Below are positions 1-11,735 of a DNA stretch of 64,000 nt, one piece after another. This DNA comes from Lomentospora prolificans (lineage: Eukaryota > Ascomycota > Sordariomycetes > Microascales > Microascaceae), in assembly GCA_029532625.1 (NCBI GenBank), contig JARFXM010000008.1, forward strand, positions 496,001-560,000, in the 5' to 3' direction. The position numbers and the translations under genes were made by a program. Positions within the stretch are counted from its first letter, which is position 1; every line of letters begins with the position of its first letter. The notes under the pieces were generated by a model, which was not told the DNA's origin, did no database searches, and saw only the letters and a program-made list of their open reading frames with translations.

Positions 1-3000
1 TGTAGAAGGCCTTCCTCGACCAGCCCCCCATGACTCAACACTCGCGTAATTCAGTCAAGTTACAATCTCGAAAGTTGAAAGTTGGAGAGATGGCCGTCGT
101 TATTCTCCGAGCACGAAGGATGACGTACGACGCTGCGGGTTAGCCTGCCAGCCATTCACTATCCTCCTCCCAAAGCCGGGAAGAGAGTTCTGTCGCTGGC
201 TGTCTAACCCCTCCGTCTTAGCCCCATGGCTACCAACAAGGCTTTTCTCGATTCGGTGTTTCCGTTGAATTTGTACTGCATCTTCGCCTCTAACTCCCAA
301 ATACAATGGGGACTAGCCTGGTGACACTGAAGATACGAGTGGAATATCCCGGGCGACTTTCATTCAGCCTTACAATAGGTCTCCAATCATGCTTCGCGTT
401 GAGACACGGCATGCTGATGACCCCGCGTCTCTGCTATAAGAGCTATGCTGATCGCAGTAATGAGCCGTGTGGGCGATCCGTCTCCTTGCAAGCAACCTCA
501 ACCAACTGATGGAGCGTTCTCCTAGAACATGCTGTTCCCTTGTTCCCTTGTCTTGGTGTTCTCATGGATGATGAGGGTCTCGTAAGGCTGGGTGCGATTC
601 GTGAGAGTCTAGGGCTTGAGCATCCATGGCTTACGAATATCATCTCAATTTCACCGGCATCGAATTCAACTACTGATCGTATTTAGTGCAATGCATTAAA
701 TTGGGCTCGCTATCCATACAGATTTTAGGGGCGGGAGTCAAGGGTGATATTCCTGCAATCGCCATAAGTGAATGCGAGCTCGCCAGGCGAGCGCTCTCCC
801 AACGGTACTGAGAGTCGGCCCTTCGGTCTGGTAGATCGTACACTAGCCCGTTGCCTGAGGATAGGGGAAAGACGATGTCCCATACTCTGTGGGAGCTCAT
901 AAAGCCTTTGGCACAGTTCAGCCTGTTATCTTTTAGGCAAGCCGATGTTGACCCAGCTTGAGGAGCACACTCGCGCCTTCCTCAGCAAAGCGGCGCCCAC
1001 CGCGGCCAATGAGCCATATATATGCTAATAGGTGAGAAGTTTCCAACCGAGCAGCTCAAGCATTGCAGGGTGTGACTGTTGATCGGCATCTTCAGGGCGC
1101 TCAAGGGCCAGAAAACTATCCACCAGGTGCGTTTTCGTAGCTCCGGGTTCGACCCGGGGTGAGCTTTTTTGCGTTTTTTTTTTATCGAGAATTTGTCATA
1201 TTCGTACCCCCTTCAGTGAACCCTATTCTTATTATTCCTTTTTCCTGTTTCGTTTCGACGTTCGCGAGTAATGAGAGGATAGTATGGACGTCAAGTCTGG
1301 CAATGCTGACGTTAATGATACTTGGATCACCAATAACATAAACTGAATTAGATACTGCCTCGGTGAGCGCACGTTGTCACGTTGCGATTACTTGCTCGAG
1401 ACCGACAACGTCGTTGACGTCCTTCAACCTCAGTGTGGAAATCGGCGCGGAGACTGCTCCAAGGATTGAACGTTGAATTGGCACTCCCTTCGCCCGCTAG
1501 CCACATCACCTTGAGACAGCAATGGTGTCAAGAGTCGAGCCGGATTATTGAATACGCTCCCTCACGCCAAACCGCGAAGTACGTCCTCTGTTGTTAAACT
1601 CACAGCGCGAAGAGCTTCTAGGGTCTCTCTTCTAGCCATCAACCGCCAGACAACCCATCGTCAATGCTCCTCTCTTCTTCCTCAGCCCTATCCGTACACT
1701 GCAAAAGAGTGCGTTCATTTTCACATGCTCGTGCTCCCCAAAAGTGGACCAGAAGCGCTTAAAATTGCCTTAGACAAGCAAGTATGACAGCGCAAACCAA
1801 AAATAAAAAAGAGAGAAGGAGGGGAGGGGGGGCTGGCTTGGGTCTAGAGCTCGCCCACGAGTTTTTTCTTCTTGGCCTACCACAAGGCACTCTTCAAGCT
1901 CATTCCTGCGCTTCTATCTTTGTTCCTTCTCGGCGGCGCATAAAAAAAACCCGCCAAACTAGCAACACGGTCCACAATATCGCGGCCTAGCGGAGAGCGC
2001 ACACGTTTTTCAAGTGGAGTATAGCTTTGGAGCTAAGTTGTGGCCATGGAACTAGCGTAGGACAAGGGGAAACGCCGAGCTGACATGAAAAGAAGCTCCG
2101 TTACGGGGTCAAGGAGAACCAGCGGGACATGGCATATAGAGAGCTTGGTCTAGGCCAAGCAAGGTAGTAGGATCGAAGTTTTGATGCGAGGGACGATGGA
2201 TAAGGTTAGGGAGCAGAGCTGCGTTGCACTGGTATCATGATTTGACGACTTGAAGTTCAAGGATGACTCATCAGCGGAGATTCGCAATGTCGCAATTGGG
2301 GGGTTTAGCGGTCCTAAATGGTGGAAATCGGGAATGGTGAATGGGGGATCTCGGCATGTTGGATAGTTGGGAAAGTCCGGGTCCGAGGCTCGTTGTCGGA
2401 GAGACTCTTTTCTGATTTCCGCATTGGGGCTAAATGGAGAAAGAACCGCACGAAACTACGGATAGGCCGTCCAATTGTCTAATTTTCGTAATGGTGACAC
2501 TCGTCGTGGCATTATGGCCAGCTGGCTCAATGGTGGAGATGGATGAAATACTGGCTCAGGGCAACTGGGCAGCAGGCCCCAGGCTTTCGAGTTTGCAGTT
2601 ACATCATTGAAGGCACCACCAGTATAGCCAACGGTATCGCGCAGAACCACAATAACAATGCCCTGAGTGAGGATTACATGACGCAATACGAACAGTATTT
2701 ACAACGGCAAATGACATGTGCCGCCCATCATAATCCCCGAATGAGCGGTTACTTCGGCATTTCTCAATCGCACAGGCACAAAAGAGAAATAGTTGACCCA
2801 TGACTCCCTTTCAGGATCATGGTGCCAATGTCAATCAATGCCATCTATGAGGGACGGGCATGCGGGAGAAGACGGCGGGTGGATACGGAGCAAAGGAACT
2901 GCACGCCTGGACGGAAGTGGGAAATGCTGGAAAGGGAAAACGCCTTTGGAAAAGGAGGCAAGGGGATGGACTGGGAAAAGAAGGTTGGAAGAGGGATTAT

Positions 3001-3133
3001 TCGCCTCCCATGTCATCCTTAGTGCTTTATCTTTCAATGTTGCTTGCTAATGCAAGTCCGCTGCAGGTCGGGTGTGCTCAATCTACTTCGTAGGCGTCGC
3101 ACACGACACCAGTTCGGGACGGCGCAGGTGGAG

Positions 3134-3136
<3 letters not shown>

Positions 3137-3174
<38 letters not shown>
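3137..3174. repeat. Homopolymer tract, 38 T
   Basis: An uninterrupted run of 38 T residues on the + strand. It is far longer than the usual T tracts of fungal promoters. It could be a nucleosome-excluding tract or the tail of a decayed retroposed sequence on the minus strand, but no body of such an element is recognisable next to it. Confidence 0.95.
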
Positions 3175-3175
<1 letters not shown>

Positions 3176-3984
3176 TTTCATGATCGCGGCGTGTCACGGT
3201 TCCTTTTGCTGGTAGATCTCGACCGCCTAGAGCGCGAGAGCCCCGAGGAAAAAAGAAAGTGGGAAACCTAGGGGTGTTATATCCTAGCACTCACTGCTTG
3301 CTTCGTGTTTTTTTTTTCGCAATCGCATCGCATCGGAGTCGCGCATTGCATCCCCCCACGGGCCATAGCTCTTCACCAGCTCACGTTACTATTAGCGCGG
3401 TAGTTATTCCTGGTTGCACTGGGTTAATGCCACACCAAGGGAGCTTTCGGTACCGGCGCATACAGAATTGGAAAATTTCGGGTTCGTGCGCCATTGAGCC
3501 TCTCGCTGGCTGGCCGTCCCGGCTTCTGTCGACCCAAGATAATAGATAATACGAAGTAGTTTTGGCGTTACGGCTGCAAATCGGAGGGAAACAACTGACC
3601 CCCTTTTTCTTTCTGTTGCCAGCAGTGCTGTCTATTAAAGCCCAGAATCTTCGGCGAACAGCGAATACGGCCAGCAGTTTGCCTCAAGCTCAGCCAGCCT
3701 CCCACGCCGACAAATACGGGGGCGACTCCCACGCACACTCAGACCCTGCTGGCAGCGGCTGCAAACGATAGCTTTTCGTCCCTCGTGGTTGTTGTGCGCC
3801 CCCACCGATCCATTGCCAGCGGACGCCTTTTAAGCCTCCGATATTGATGAGTCAAAAAGAGAGTCGGACATTGGAAATTTCGAGGCTAGCCCGGAGTTGC
3901 ATCATTGATGTAAAGCTCCAACACAACACGAATACTCCGCTCCACCCGGCGTCTGCCACTAATCAAATAGGCAAAAGAGGGAAA

Positions 3985-3988
<4 letters not shown>

Positions 3989-4015
<27 letters not shown>
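3989..4015. repeat. Homopolymer tract, 27 T
   Basis: An uninterrupted run of 27 T residues, about 0.8 kb from the 38 T tract and about 0.95 kb upstream of the NADH dehydrogenase start codon. Confidence 0.95.
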
Positions 4016-4910
4016 GAAGCTAGAGGGGTTGCTGGACCAACTCTGTAGGTCCGCGTTACGAGAGAGAAAGGAACGGAAGTTCTTATTATACGCCTTCCTT
4101 CCAAATTGAACGGCCGTTAATCGGAGCTCTACGTTGTAGTTGAGTGGTGGTCCCAGTTCCAGTCGCAAGTTCCCAGTTCCAGGAGGGCGTGTCACACTCC
4201 CCTAAAGGGGAAAAGAAAAATTCAAAAAATTCGATGCACCATTCTCGAGGCGCCTTGGCCAATCCACAGTTAGTGTGGGCGTGTGCAGTACAAGTTGGAG
4301 GTGTGAGTACTTCGTACTGGGGGTTCGTACTTGTTAGCCTCGACGGTTCCGCCGTTGGTCTGTTGCCTCGCTAACACTCTAGGCTCCTCTTTCCTCTCGG
4401 TCAGCCTGGCCTGGCTCTGATCCTTATCTCACCTCGAACTCGCCGAATAGAGAGGTTGGAAAGCTTATTGTGTTACTATTATCCATTTTTCCTCCAATTC
4501 ATTATCCACCCCTGGCCCTCATCATTGTTCCCACTCCTCCTCGCCCATCTCAGATCCGCGCTAAACCCACGGTGGCGCAACCACCCTTGTACCTTTGTCC
4601 CATTTCCAATTCTGACTCCGAGGCATGCCCTTTCTCTGTCCCTAGTCCAAGCTCAAGCTCCCGCCTGGCGAGGGCAAATGTGACCTGACCGCCCAGCGCT
4701 GCCGCCAAACACCTGGCCTTGTACCTCAGTATTGCCTAAGTACCTGTATTACCTACGTACCTCTGACTGCTAACTCCTGCCATAAAAAAAAAGGAAAAGA
4801 AAGGAAAAAAAAAACCTGGCTCCGTCCTTCCGGTCTCATTCATCTCCCTTTCCTGTCCTTTCCCATCGAATTGGTTTCTTTTTCCTGTCTCCTTCGCACT
4901 CACCCCCTCC

Positions 4911-4917
4911 TATAAGG
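4911..4917 (+). promoter_or_regulatory. TATA-like element of the NADH dehydrogenase gene
   Basis: TATAAGG lies 43 bases before the start codon at 4960, at the end of a pyrimidine-rich stretch. The short distance would imply a very short leader, so this may be coincidental. Confidence 0.3.
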
Positions 4918-4959
4918 CTTGAGTTTTTTGCAACTCACTGTCCATCTTGAGTCGAGTCA

Positions 4960-6908
4960 ATGGCGCAAACCGCTCTCAAGGCCCTCCGGGGCGCCGCCGC
5001 CGCCGGTCCCGCGCGCATGGCCGCCCGCCAGCTCCTCGCTCCCACAACGCGCACTTTCTCCTCCTCTGCGCGCAGCCAGTCCGTCCGCCTCGCCGCGCGC
5101 AATCTCAGGAGACCTTCTGCCGCCTCCAACGCTCTCAAATTCCAGGCTCTTACCAAGCAGTCTGCCAGGCCCTACTCCTCTGACGCGACTAAGAAACCTG
5201 GTGCTATCAGGTTAACTTTCCGCTGGCTCTGGAGATTGACATACCTCTCTGCCCTTGGTTACGTTGGCTATGTTGGCTATATGGTCTACCAGGACAAACA
5301 CCCTCCCGCTCAGTCGCCTCCTGATCCGACCAAGAAGACATTGGTCATCCTCGGTACGTCATCCGGAACGCTCCTTGTGTAGTGTTTCGCAGTTTTTCTG
5401 TGGTTCGAAGAGCGCAGTGTGGATCACATGTTACGCGCTGGTATTCCCGAAAGCGGCGAACTGGAGCTCTGTAGAACGATAATGGATCGGAACGGGATGC
5501 TGACTGAATTCCCCTCACCTCTGCAGGCACCGGCTGGGGCTCTGTCTCCTTACTCAAGAAGCTCGACACCGCTAACTACAACGTCATCGTCATCTCCCCT
5601 CGCAATTACTTCCTTTTCACGCCTCTTCTCCCATCATGTACTACCGGTACCGTCGAACACCGCTCCATCATGGAGCCTATCCGCACCATTCTCCACCAGA
5701 AGCCTACTGGCGTGACTTACTACGAAGCGGAAGCCACCGAGATCGACCCTGAGCGCAAGGTTGTCAAGATGCGCGACGAGTCCGAGGTAAAGGGTACTGT
5801 TAACGAGACCGAGGTCCCTTACGACATGCTTGTTGTTGGTGTCGGTGCAGAGAACGCCACTTTTGGAATCCCCGGCGTCCGTGAGCACACCTCTTTTCTC
5901 AAGGAGATTGGCGATGCGCAGGCTATTCGCAAGAAGATCATGGACTGTGTCGAGACCGCTGCCTTTAAGGATCAGGATCCCGAGGAGGTCAACCGCCTCC
6001 TCCACATGGTCGTTGTTGGTGGCGGCCCTACTGGTGTAGAGTTTGCCGGTGAACTTCAGGACTTCTTTGAGGAGGACATCAAGAAGCTTATCCCGAATTT
6101 CAGCAGCCACTTCAAGGTTACGCTGATCGAGGCTCTTCCTAACGTGCTTCCCTCCTTCTCCAAGACCCTGATCGATTACACCCAGGAGAAGTTCAAGGAG
6201 CAGACTATTGACGTTCTCACCCAGACCATGGTCAAGAAGGTTGAAGAGAAGCAGCTCACTGCTGTCATTACTCGCCCCGATGGCGTCAAGGAGACCATTG
6301 TCATCCCATACGGTCTTCTAGTCTGGGCCACTGGTAACGCTATCCGCCCTATCATCCGCGATCTCATCTCCAAGGTCCCCGCCCAGGCCAAGTCTACCCG
6401 TGGTCTCGCCGTCAACGAGTACTTGGTCGTCCAGGGCACTCGCGACATCTGGGCCGTCGGTGATTGCGCTGTTGCAGGATATGCCCCCACTGCCCAGGTC
6501 GCTTCTCAAGAGGGCGCGTTCCTTGCTCGTCTCTTTAACAACATGGCTATGACCGAGCATCTCCAGGCTCACATTGCTGACCTCAGCGCTTCTCTCAACC
6601 TTCAACCCGGTGGCGACTCTGCCAAGATTGCCCAGGAGATTGAGAATTTTGAGAAGCAGCTTCGCCGTATTAAGGATGTCAAGCCCTTCCACTACTCCCA
6701 CCAAGGCAGTCTCGCCTACATTGGCAGCGATAGAGCTGTTGCTGACGTTAGGTGGTGGAATGCTAACCTTGCCACCGGCGGAAAGATGACCTACTTCTTC
6801 TGGAGGAGTGCCTATCTTTCCATGTGCTTCAGCTATAGGAACCGGTTGCTCGTGGCCAACGATTGGATCAAGTCCATCGTCTTCGGCCGTGATGTCTCTC
6901 GAGAGTAA
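4960..6908 (+). CDS. nde: External alternative NADH:ubiquinone oxidoreductase, mitochondrial
   Basis: Type II NADH dehydrogenase: it passes electrons from NADH through FAD to ubiquinone without pumping protons, in parallel with complex I. The coding sequence joins 4960-5353 and 5527-6908 across a 173-nt intron and gives 591 residues. The first 50 or so residues are rich in Ala, Arg and Ser with no acid, a mitochondrial presequence. A membrane segment follows near residues 92-108, as in enzymes held in the inner membrane with the catalytic part facing the intermembrane space. Two Rossmann motifs are visible: GTGWGS (132-137) for FAD and GGGPTGVE (296-303) for NADH. I see no EF-hand insert after the second motif, so it is not the calcium-binding NDE1 type. 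The AWAVGDC-like segment near 6450 (IWAVGDCA) is the usual FAD-contact motif. The start is the first ATG of the frame. Confidence 0.93.
5354..5526 (+). other. Intron of the NADH dehydrogenase gene
   Basis: The donor is GTACGT and the acceptor CTGCAG. It splits the glycine codon that begins the FAD-binding GTGWGS motif, and removing it restores this motif exactly, which is strong support. Confidence 0.9.
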
Positions 6909-8510
6909 TGGATCTGGCGAAAGCAACTGTCACTATGCAAGCGGGCCCTTTTTATAGGGCTTTATTCCTATCTTATGTCTTTTTTTTGACAATCAGAGAC
7001 TCTGCTGTCTCTAAACCGACGATATGGGTCCTCACGATGGGAGCCCCGTTTCCTCGGACTTCTTAGGAAACGAACAACAAAAAAAACTTTTAGGAGTGAA
7101 AGGGATAAGATAGAGCTGGGTCATCTTGTTGGTGTTATTTTTTTTATACTGGCAAGGGAACAGTGTTCCCGGGGTTTGAATCCCCCCTGATGTGGGCTTT
7201 GCTTTGTTGCTTTTCTGTGCACCACTTCGCCTTGGTTTTCCGCCTGCTATTTCGTCGTTTTTTCTTTTTTTTTTCTTTTTTTTTTTCTTTTTTTTGTGAT
7301 TTTTTACCCTATAAACTTTGTTCCTTAAATGGCGTCGATAGATAGAATGCTCGGATGAGCCATAGAGGATGGTCTTTTCAGGCCTATGTTAATATCTTTT
7401 ATTTGGGATAGCCCCATTTCACGATCGTTCTCTCCGGCAGCGTGAACGCCATTCCTGTAGTTGCCCAAGTCGGGGAGTCTGTGACAAGCGTCTGCAGTAT
7501 CCCCTCCCGTCTTCGCCGGTATCACAGCCGATAAGTTAAGTTTCAAAGTCTCACACATAATTACAGGCAGATGGGACGAGTCTGGAGGGGTTTCATTCAA
7601 GCGTCCCGTACTCCGGGACATCTTCCATTCTTATGTATCCTACTAGCAGCGCCGTAGGACTATCGATGACCTGTCTCCTCCCTTGTCCGCATCACCCATC
7701 CAGCCCAAGCCTAGAAACCAAAGAAACAGTCCTTTTTGAATAATCTCGAGAGAGTGACGATCGTGGGAAAGGCCCATCCAGAGTTGAACCCGCGAGTCCT
7801 AGCTCCGTTCTGAAATGTGTCGTTTGAGCTTTGTTATCGACCTCCCCGTATCTCCTCTGCCTTCGCTGAGAACTAAACGCCGTCATGCAGTAGAAAACAA
7901 AGGAAAAAAAGACGATCATCCTTAATACAAAGGAGGAAGGGTAAAAAAAAAAAAAAGGATAAGAAAAGAATAAAAATGAATGATTCAACTCGTTGAGAAA
8001 CCCCGCGTTTGGCCTGGCATGGGAATATCACGGAATCCAAGTCTACTGAGACCTGGTCCTGGGGGCAGAAGGAGAAATGAATACCGAGGACGAAAGGGCT
8101 CTGCGCTTTTGGCTAGGTAAATTCAATCAAACGTTGAGTTTCCAGGCCGAGTACGTGTGGAAATGGCGATGATGAAAATGGAAAACCGGGCAGGTCGAAG
8201 TAAAAAAGGTTTCGGAGAACCGAGCAGTTGCCACACGGGGCGCTCGTGTATGGTTGAATATTGCGACGGGGTATAAAGTGAGAATAAGTCGTAGCTTTAC
8301 AAAAAGTTGCAGGGAGATGCCGATGAGGAACTGCACAGAGAAGAAGAAACCCAAGTAGGAATAGAGATCACGCAGTGCTCTGATCCTATCAAGGCCGAGA
8401 AAGACAATATCCCCATCCTGGAAGAAAAGAAAAAAAGTAAAGGCATCAAGTTACGTCGTAAAACATAAGGGTATGCGTGGGCGTCATCGTCAAGTTGGCT
8501 GGGTTGCCAT
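6909..8510. other. Convergent intergenic region
   Basis: This is the 3' side of both the NADH dehydrogenase and the Tea4-like gene. It holds a short hairpin-forming GCCCT/AGGGC segment at about 6945-6960, a T-rich stretch near 7258-7297 and an A-rich stretch near 7945. No gene is recognised. Confidence 0.5.
7258..7297. repeat. T-rich low-complexity tract
   Basis: About 40 bases made of T runs broken by single C residues, within the convergent 3' region. Confidence 0.85.
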
Positions 8511-11500
8511 TTAGATGGTGCCTCGCAACCGTTGCTTTCTGGCCAGCCAATCGCCAAGCATGTTATCAAGTTGCTATGTAACGAGTCAGTAATCTACTTC
8601 GATTTACAATCGCTAGCCTTTGTGGTACTCACTGTTGTTATCTCGGCCAACTTGGCGTTCTGCTCCCTAAAGAGAGATCCGACGATAGGGTGATCTGGAC
8701 CAGCCGGCGCCACGTCTGTCTTGTCGTACACCACAACTAGCATGTCTTTGATATCCGAGCCTGCGTCGAAGAAAGCCCGCAGCTTAGAATCGTTCCAAGT
8801 CGAGGTAGATGTGGTCGAGGTTGCGGTTACTGAATCTTGGCCACGTCGACCGGAGTCATCCGCATCTACATCGAGGAGCTCTGGCGATGAGGATGCCGAG
8901 TGGTCCTCCTGGCTCGATGTGTCCACCATAAGCGGCGGCGGGCGGTTTGCGCTGGTTGGCGAGGATGGCTGTACAGGCGATTCTGTTGATCGCTCGTTCG
9001 ATTGGGAAAGGGGGGCACGCAACGTCTCTTGCGCTGGCGTACTTTTGTTCTGAGCATCGCTGAGCCCAGCAGAAGGGCCGTTTCCTCGGGTCAATTCTTC
9101 TCTGGTGGGCTGCGACGATACCTCCCTGGTCTCCTGCGTCTCGGAGTCTACGATGCGCATGGTGGCAGGCGGCACATTAGACACATCGTTCCTCGTTTCG
9201 GATATGTAAGCGCCTATATCAGCGGGTTTCCCAGCAGTAGGCCCCTTGCGAGTGGGCGACGGCTCTGTACGGGGCATTTGCTTCTGGAGTTTGCTCGGGT
9301 GCCGCTGGGGAGTGGCGGCCGACGTCTCTGCCTCGACTTCCTCGTGATCCTTGCTATCGCGGGGCTCGCTGCCGTCCATCGACTTCTTGGGCTCGTCGTC
9401 ATAATCGTCGCCGCTACCCTTCTTCTTATCCTTGCGGGAGAAGAAGTTACGAATAACACTCGGTTTCTTATCCTTATCCTTCTTGTCCTTGTCTTTCTTC
9501 TTCTTGTCGTCCTTGTCCTTGTCGAGAACCTTATCGAGGCTCGGTCGAGGCCTAACCTCCTTCGAGTCTGTAGAATCGCGAGGTGTGTTGTCGTCCCGCA
9601 GCAAGTTGGGAGTAAGGGTGATTTTCTTCGTCTCGACGGTGTCGTCCTTGAAGAAGGAGTCTGTGTTACGGACAGTGCCATTCCTCGACCTACTGATGTT
9701 GTCGGCCTTGCCATCAAACATGTCCTCGCTAGCACGCTTGAGGTGAGAGTCGTCTGTAGAGTTCTTCGCCGAGTCTGTCATTTTAGCCTCCTTGACAACG
9801 CGCGGCTTCAGAGGTTCGACCCTCGCAGTCTCGTCTTCGATTTCACTCTCCGATTCTATGTCGATCTGCTGGCTCTCGGCTGCTGCCGCTGCCGCCGCCG
9901 CTTGTTCACGAGCCTGCTTAGCAGCTGCCTGCTGTTGGGCGAAAATCTCCTCTTGATCCTCGTCGTCACTAGAGTAGTCGTAGTCTTCATAATCGACATA
10001 TGTCGGGGCAGCAAAAGTAACAGTTTTCTTCCGCCTCCTAATCGCAGTCTTAAAAGTTGGCTTTGACTTTTCGGCTGCTTGATCTCCAAGCATAGTAGCG
10101 GATAGCTAGGGAGCACTGGTTAGTCTCCATTGATAGGCAAGGACGAATTATGGAATCCTTACATCAATGTTCCTGTGCTTATTGAGACGCGCTAACCTCT
10201 CGGTCGGAGTCTCGATGTGCTCGGCGGGGAGATACCCTGCGCATGGTTAGTCAGGAGCTCCGGACATCCGAACAACCTCTTCCAGCATACCTATACTACT
10301 ATCCTTGACTATCCTCACAAGCCACCAATAGCTGTTGCTATCGTCTAGAAGTACCATGGTATCTCCCTTGGTCGCATTCGCCTGGCCGTCTACGGTGGCG
10401 ACGAAGGTGTGGAGCGCATAGACGTACTCGAAATCAATGTCCTCTGGATCTTGTAAGCACTCAACAGCCCAACCGGAGGCAATGTATTTAGGATCAACAT
10501 TATCAGGAAAGGAATCGTCGCTGCCATCACCATCTTCTGGTTCGTCCATGATACAAGGAATTGCTAGACCATCGAGTTCGTTGCCGTCGCCGAGGTCATC
10601 GGGGCCACCGATGTGTTCACCCCTCTCGTACTCCTTCCGCTTGGCGTGAAAATCTAGCTCGTGTGCAGTATTGAGCGGCCAACGCGAGAGCTCTTCTTCC
10701 ATTTCGGATATCAGAGACTCTGAGTGAAAGGGTGGATAATTGGCATTGTCAAGGCTATTTGTCGAGCTGATACTATAATTGTCGTAGAATTGGCGCGTGC
10801 CTGGGATAAGTCTGGCGCTCATCTCGTCGTCCGAGGGATCGTCGGCAGTTTGGCGCGGAAGAAGATGATGATGGCTGCTTACATTTTCGTTCTGTCTGAG
10901 AGCCTCCACTAGGAGGTCGCCTCCCATCATCTCGATGGAAGTTTCAAACGAGTCAGATCTCTCTGACGAGTCGGAGGTCAAGAAGCTAATCTTGCTCGAA
11001 ACGGGAAAGATCTCTGGCGGAGCGATACGAGACGGGTTGGGAGAGGGAGAGGCAACCCTACGATGCGTGCCGGGGAGGGAGTCCACCCTTCGCGGCTAGC
11101 GAGGAGGACCCCCCATAGCTTCAGCGAGGGGAGCTTTAGCAAGCTGGGGATACACACCATCCTCGATTGAGGGGGAACTCGAGATTCCCCCAGTCATATC
11201 ATCATCGTAGTCATCGCCATCCATCTCCATGTCGCTATCGTCTTGCACGCCCCCGTTCTGGGCAACGGCTAGGGCGTCCTGCTGATGCATCTTGTTGTCG
11301 CGGCGAGAACTGTCGTCCTCTGAGTTCGATTGGCCGTTGGCGCGTGGTTTGATCTCGGTGTCGTCAATGTCGATATCGATATCGACGTCTTCGTCGTCAC
11401 TCTGGAGCTCGGTCGGTTTGTCCCACGCCAGGCGGGGGCTACGAAGGTTTTCGTCGGCGGTCTCGTGTGCAACTTCTCTAAGCGTTTCGGCCTGATGGGG

Positions 11501-11589
11501 TCCAATACTCAAGGAAGGAGTGCTACGAAGGTTTGATTTGGAATGGTCCTGCGCCGAAGGACGGGTGTGATCTTGAAGATCAATGGTGT
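8511..11589 (-). CDS. SH3-domain cell polarity protein, Bud14/Tea4/TeaC family (5' end unresolved)
   Basis: Members of this family deliver type 1 protein phosphatase to growth sites and couple microtubule tips to actin cable formation. Exons on the minus strand are 11156-11589, 10291-11095, 10163-10236, 8633-10105 and 8511-8573; all frames join and give at least 948 residues. The SH3 domain lies at about 10185-10385, split by an intron after DSSIG and continuing with YLPAEHIETPTERLARLNKH. Directly after it a KTVTF motif (10013-10027) matches the RVxF phosphatase-docking site of Tea4. The rest is disordered: Asp-rich near 11390, Lys/Asp repeats near 9450-9510, Ser/Pro-rich further on. The last exon encodes a conserved-looking tail with DWLARKQR. 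The frame is open to 11589, where an acceptor (TTAATTAG, with TGCTAAC near 11629) implies an upstream exon that I could not place. An internal ATG at 11290 would give 849 residues. Confidence 0.85.
8574..8632 (-). other. Last intron of the Tea4-like gene
   Basis: The donor is GTGAGT, the branch site TTACTGAC and the acceptor CATAG; 59 nt. If retained, a stop follows within the intron and the DWLARKQR tail is lost. Confidence 0.85.
11096..11155 (-). other. 60-nt intron spanning an in-frame TAG in the Tea4-like gene
   Basis: The acceptor's TAG is itself the in-frame stop codon of the unspliced sequence. The donor is GTGTAT, the acceptor GCTAG, and CTGA is a possible branch site. The length is a multiple of three, so splicing keeps the frame and joins the Asp-rich N-terminal exon to the SH3 exon. 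Confidence 0.65.
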
Positions 11590-11669
11590 CTAATTAAATC
11601 GGGGGGCGCATGCGATGGCGCAAGAGGTTAGCAGGCCAAAAAATGCGTGAAAGGAAGCTCTTTCTCTCG

Positions 11670-11670
11670 G

Positions 11671-11722
<52 letters not shown>

Positions 11723-11735
11723 TCGCTCTCTCTCT
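11670..11735. repeat. Compound TC/CA microsatellite
   Basis: About 30 bases of TC dinucleotides run directly into about 20 bases of CA dinucleotides and then back to TC-rich sequence. It lies just upstream of the last resolved exon of the Tea4-like gene, probably in its leader or first intron. Confidence 0.9.

Larger units (their letters stand above)
1..4959. other. Intergenic, no recognised gene
   Basis: This 5 kb holds only short open frames with no recognisable domain. Visible structure is simple sequence: a run of 38 T at 3137-3174, a run of 27 T at 3989-4015, and a GTACCT-rich stretch near 4720-4765 of the kind common in promoters of these fungi. The last 150 bases before the NADH dehydrogenase start are pyrimidine-rich and act as its likely promoter and leader. 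A small spliced gene could be missed here. Confidence 0.5.

Noticed and set aside
1130..1165. Possible tRNA 3' end: GGTTCGACC box followed by a T run
   Set aside because: The segment is a simple inverted repeat with a five-base loop; no matching acceptor stem, D arm or A box lies upstream at the right distance.
6318..6926. Long open frame antisense to the NADH dehydrogenase gene
   Set aside because: Codon-bias shadow; the sense strand encodes a complete recognised enzyme.
6940..6962. Hairpin GCCCT...AGGGC as a terminator
   Set aside because: Pol II genes do not use such terminators; the stem is five bases and may be chance.
7775..7830. tRNA-like GGTTCAACT on the minus strand
   Set aside because: Stems of a cloverleaf do not pair.
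9002..10066. Long open frame on the + strand opposite the Tea4-like gene
   Set aside because: It is the antisense shadow of a strongly biased coding sequence; its residues mirror the Lys/Asp/Ser repeats of the real gene and it has no domain of its own.
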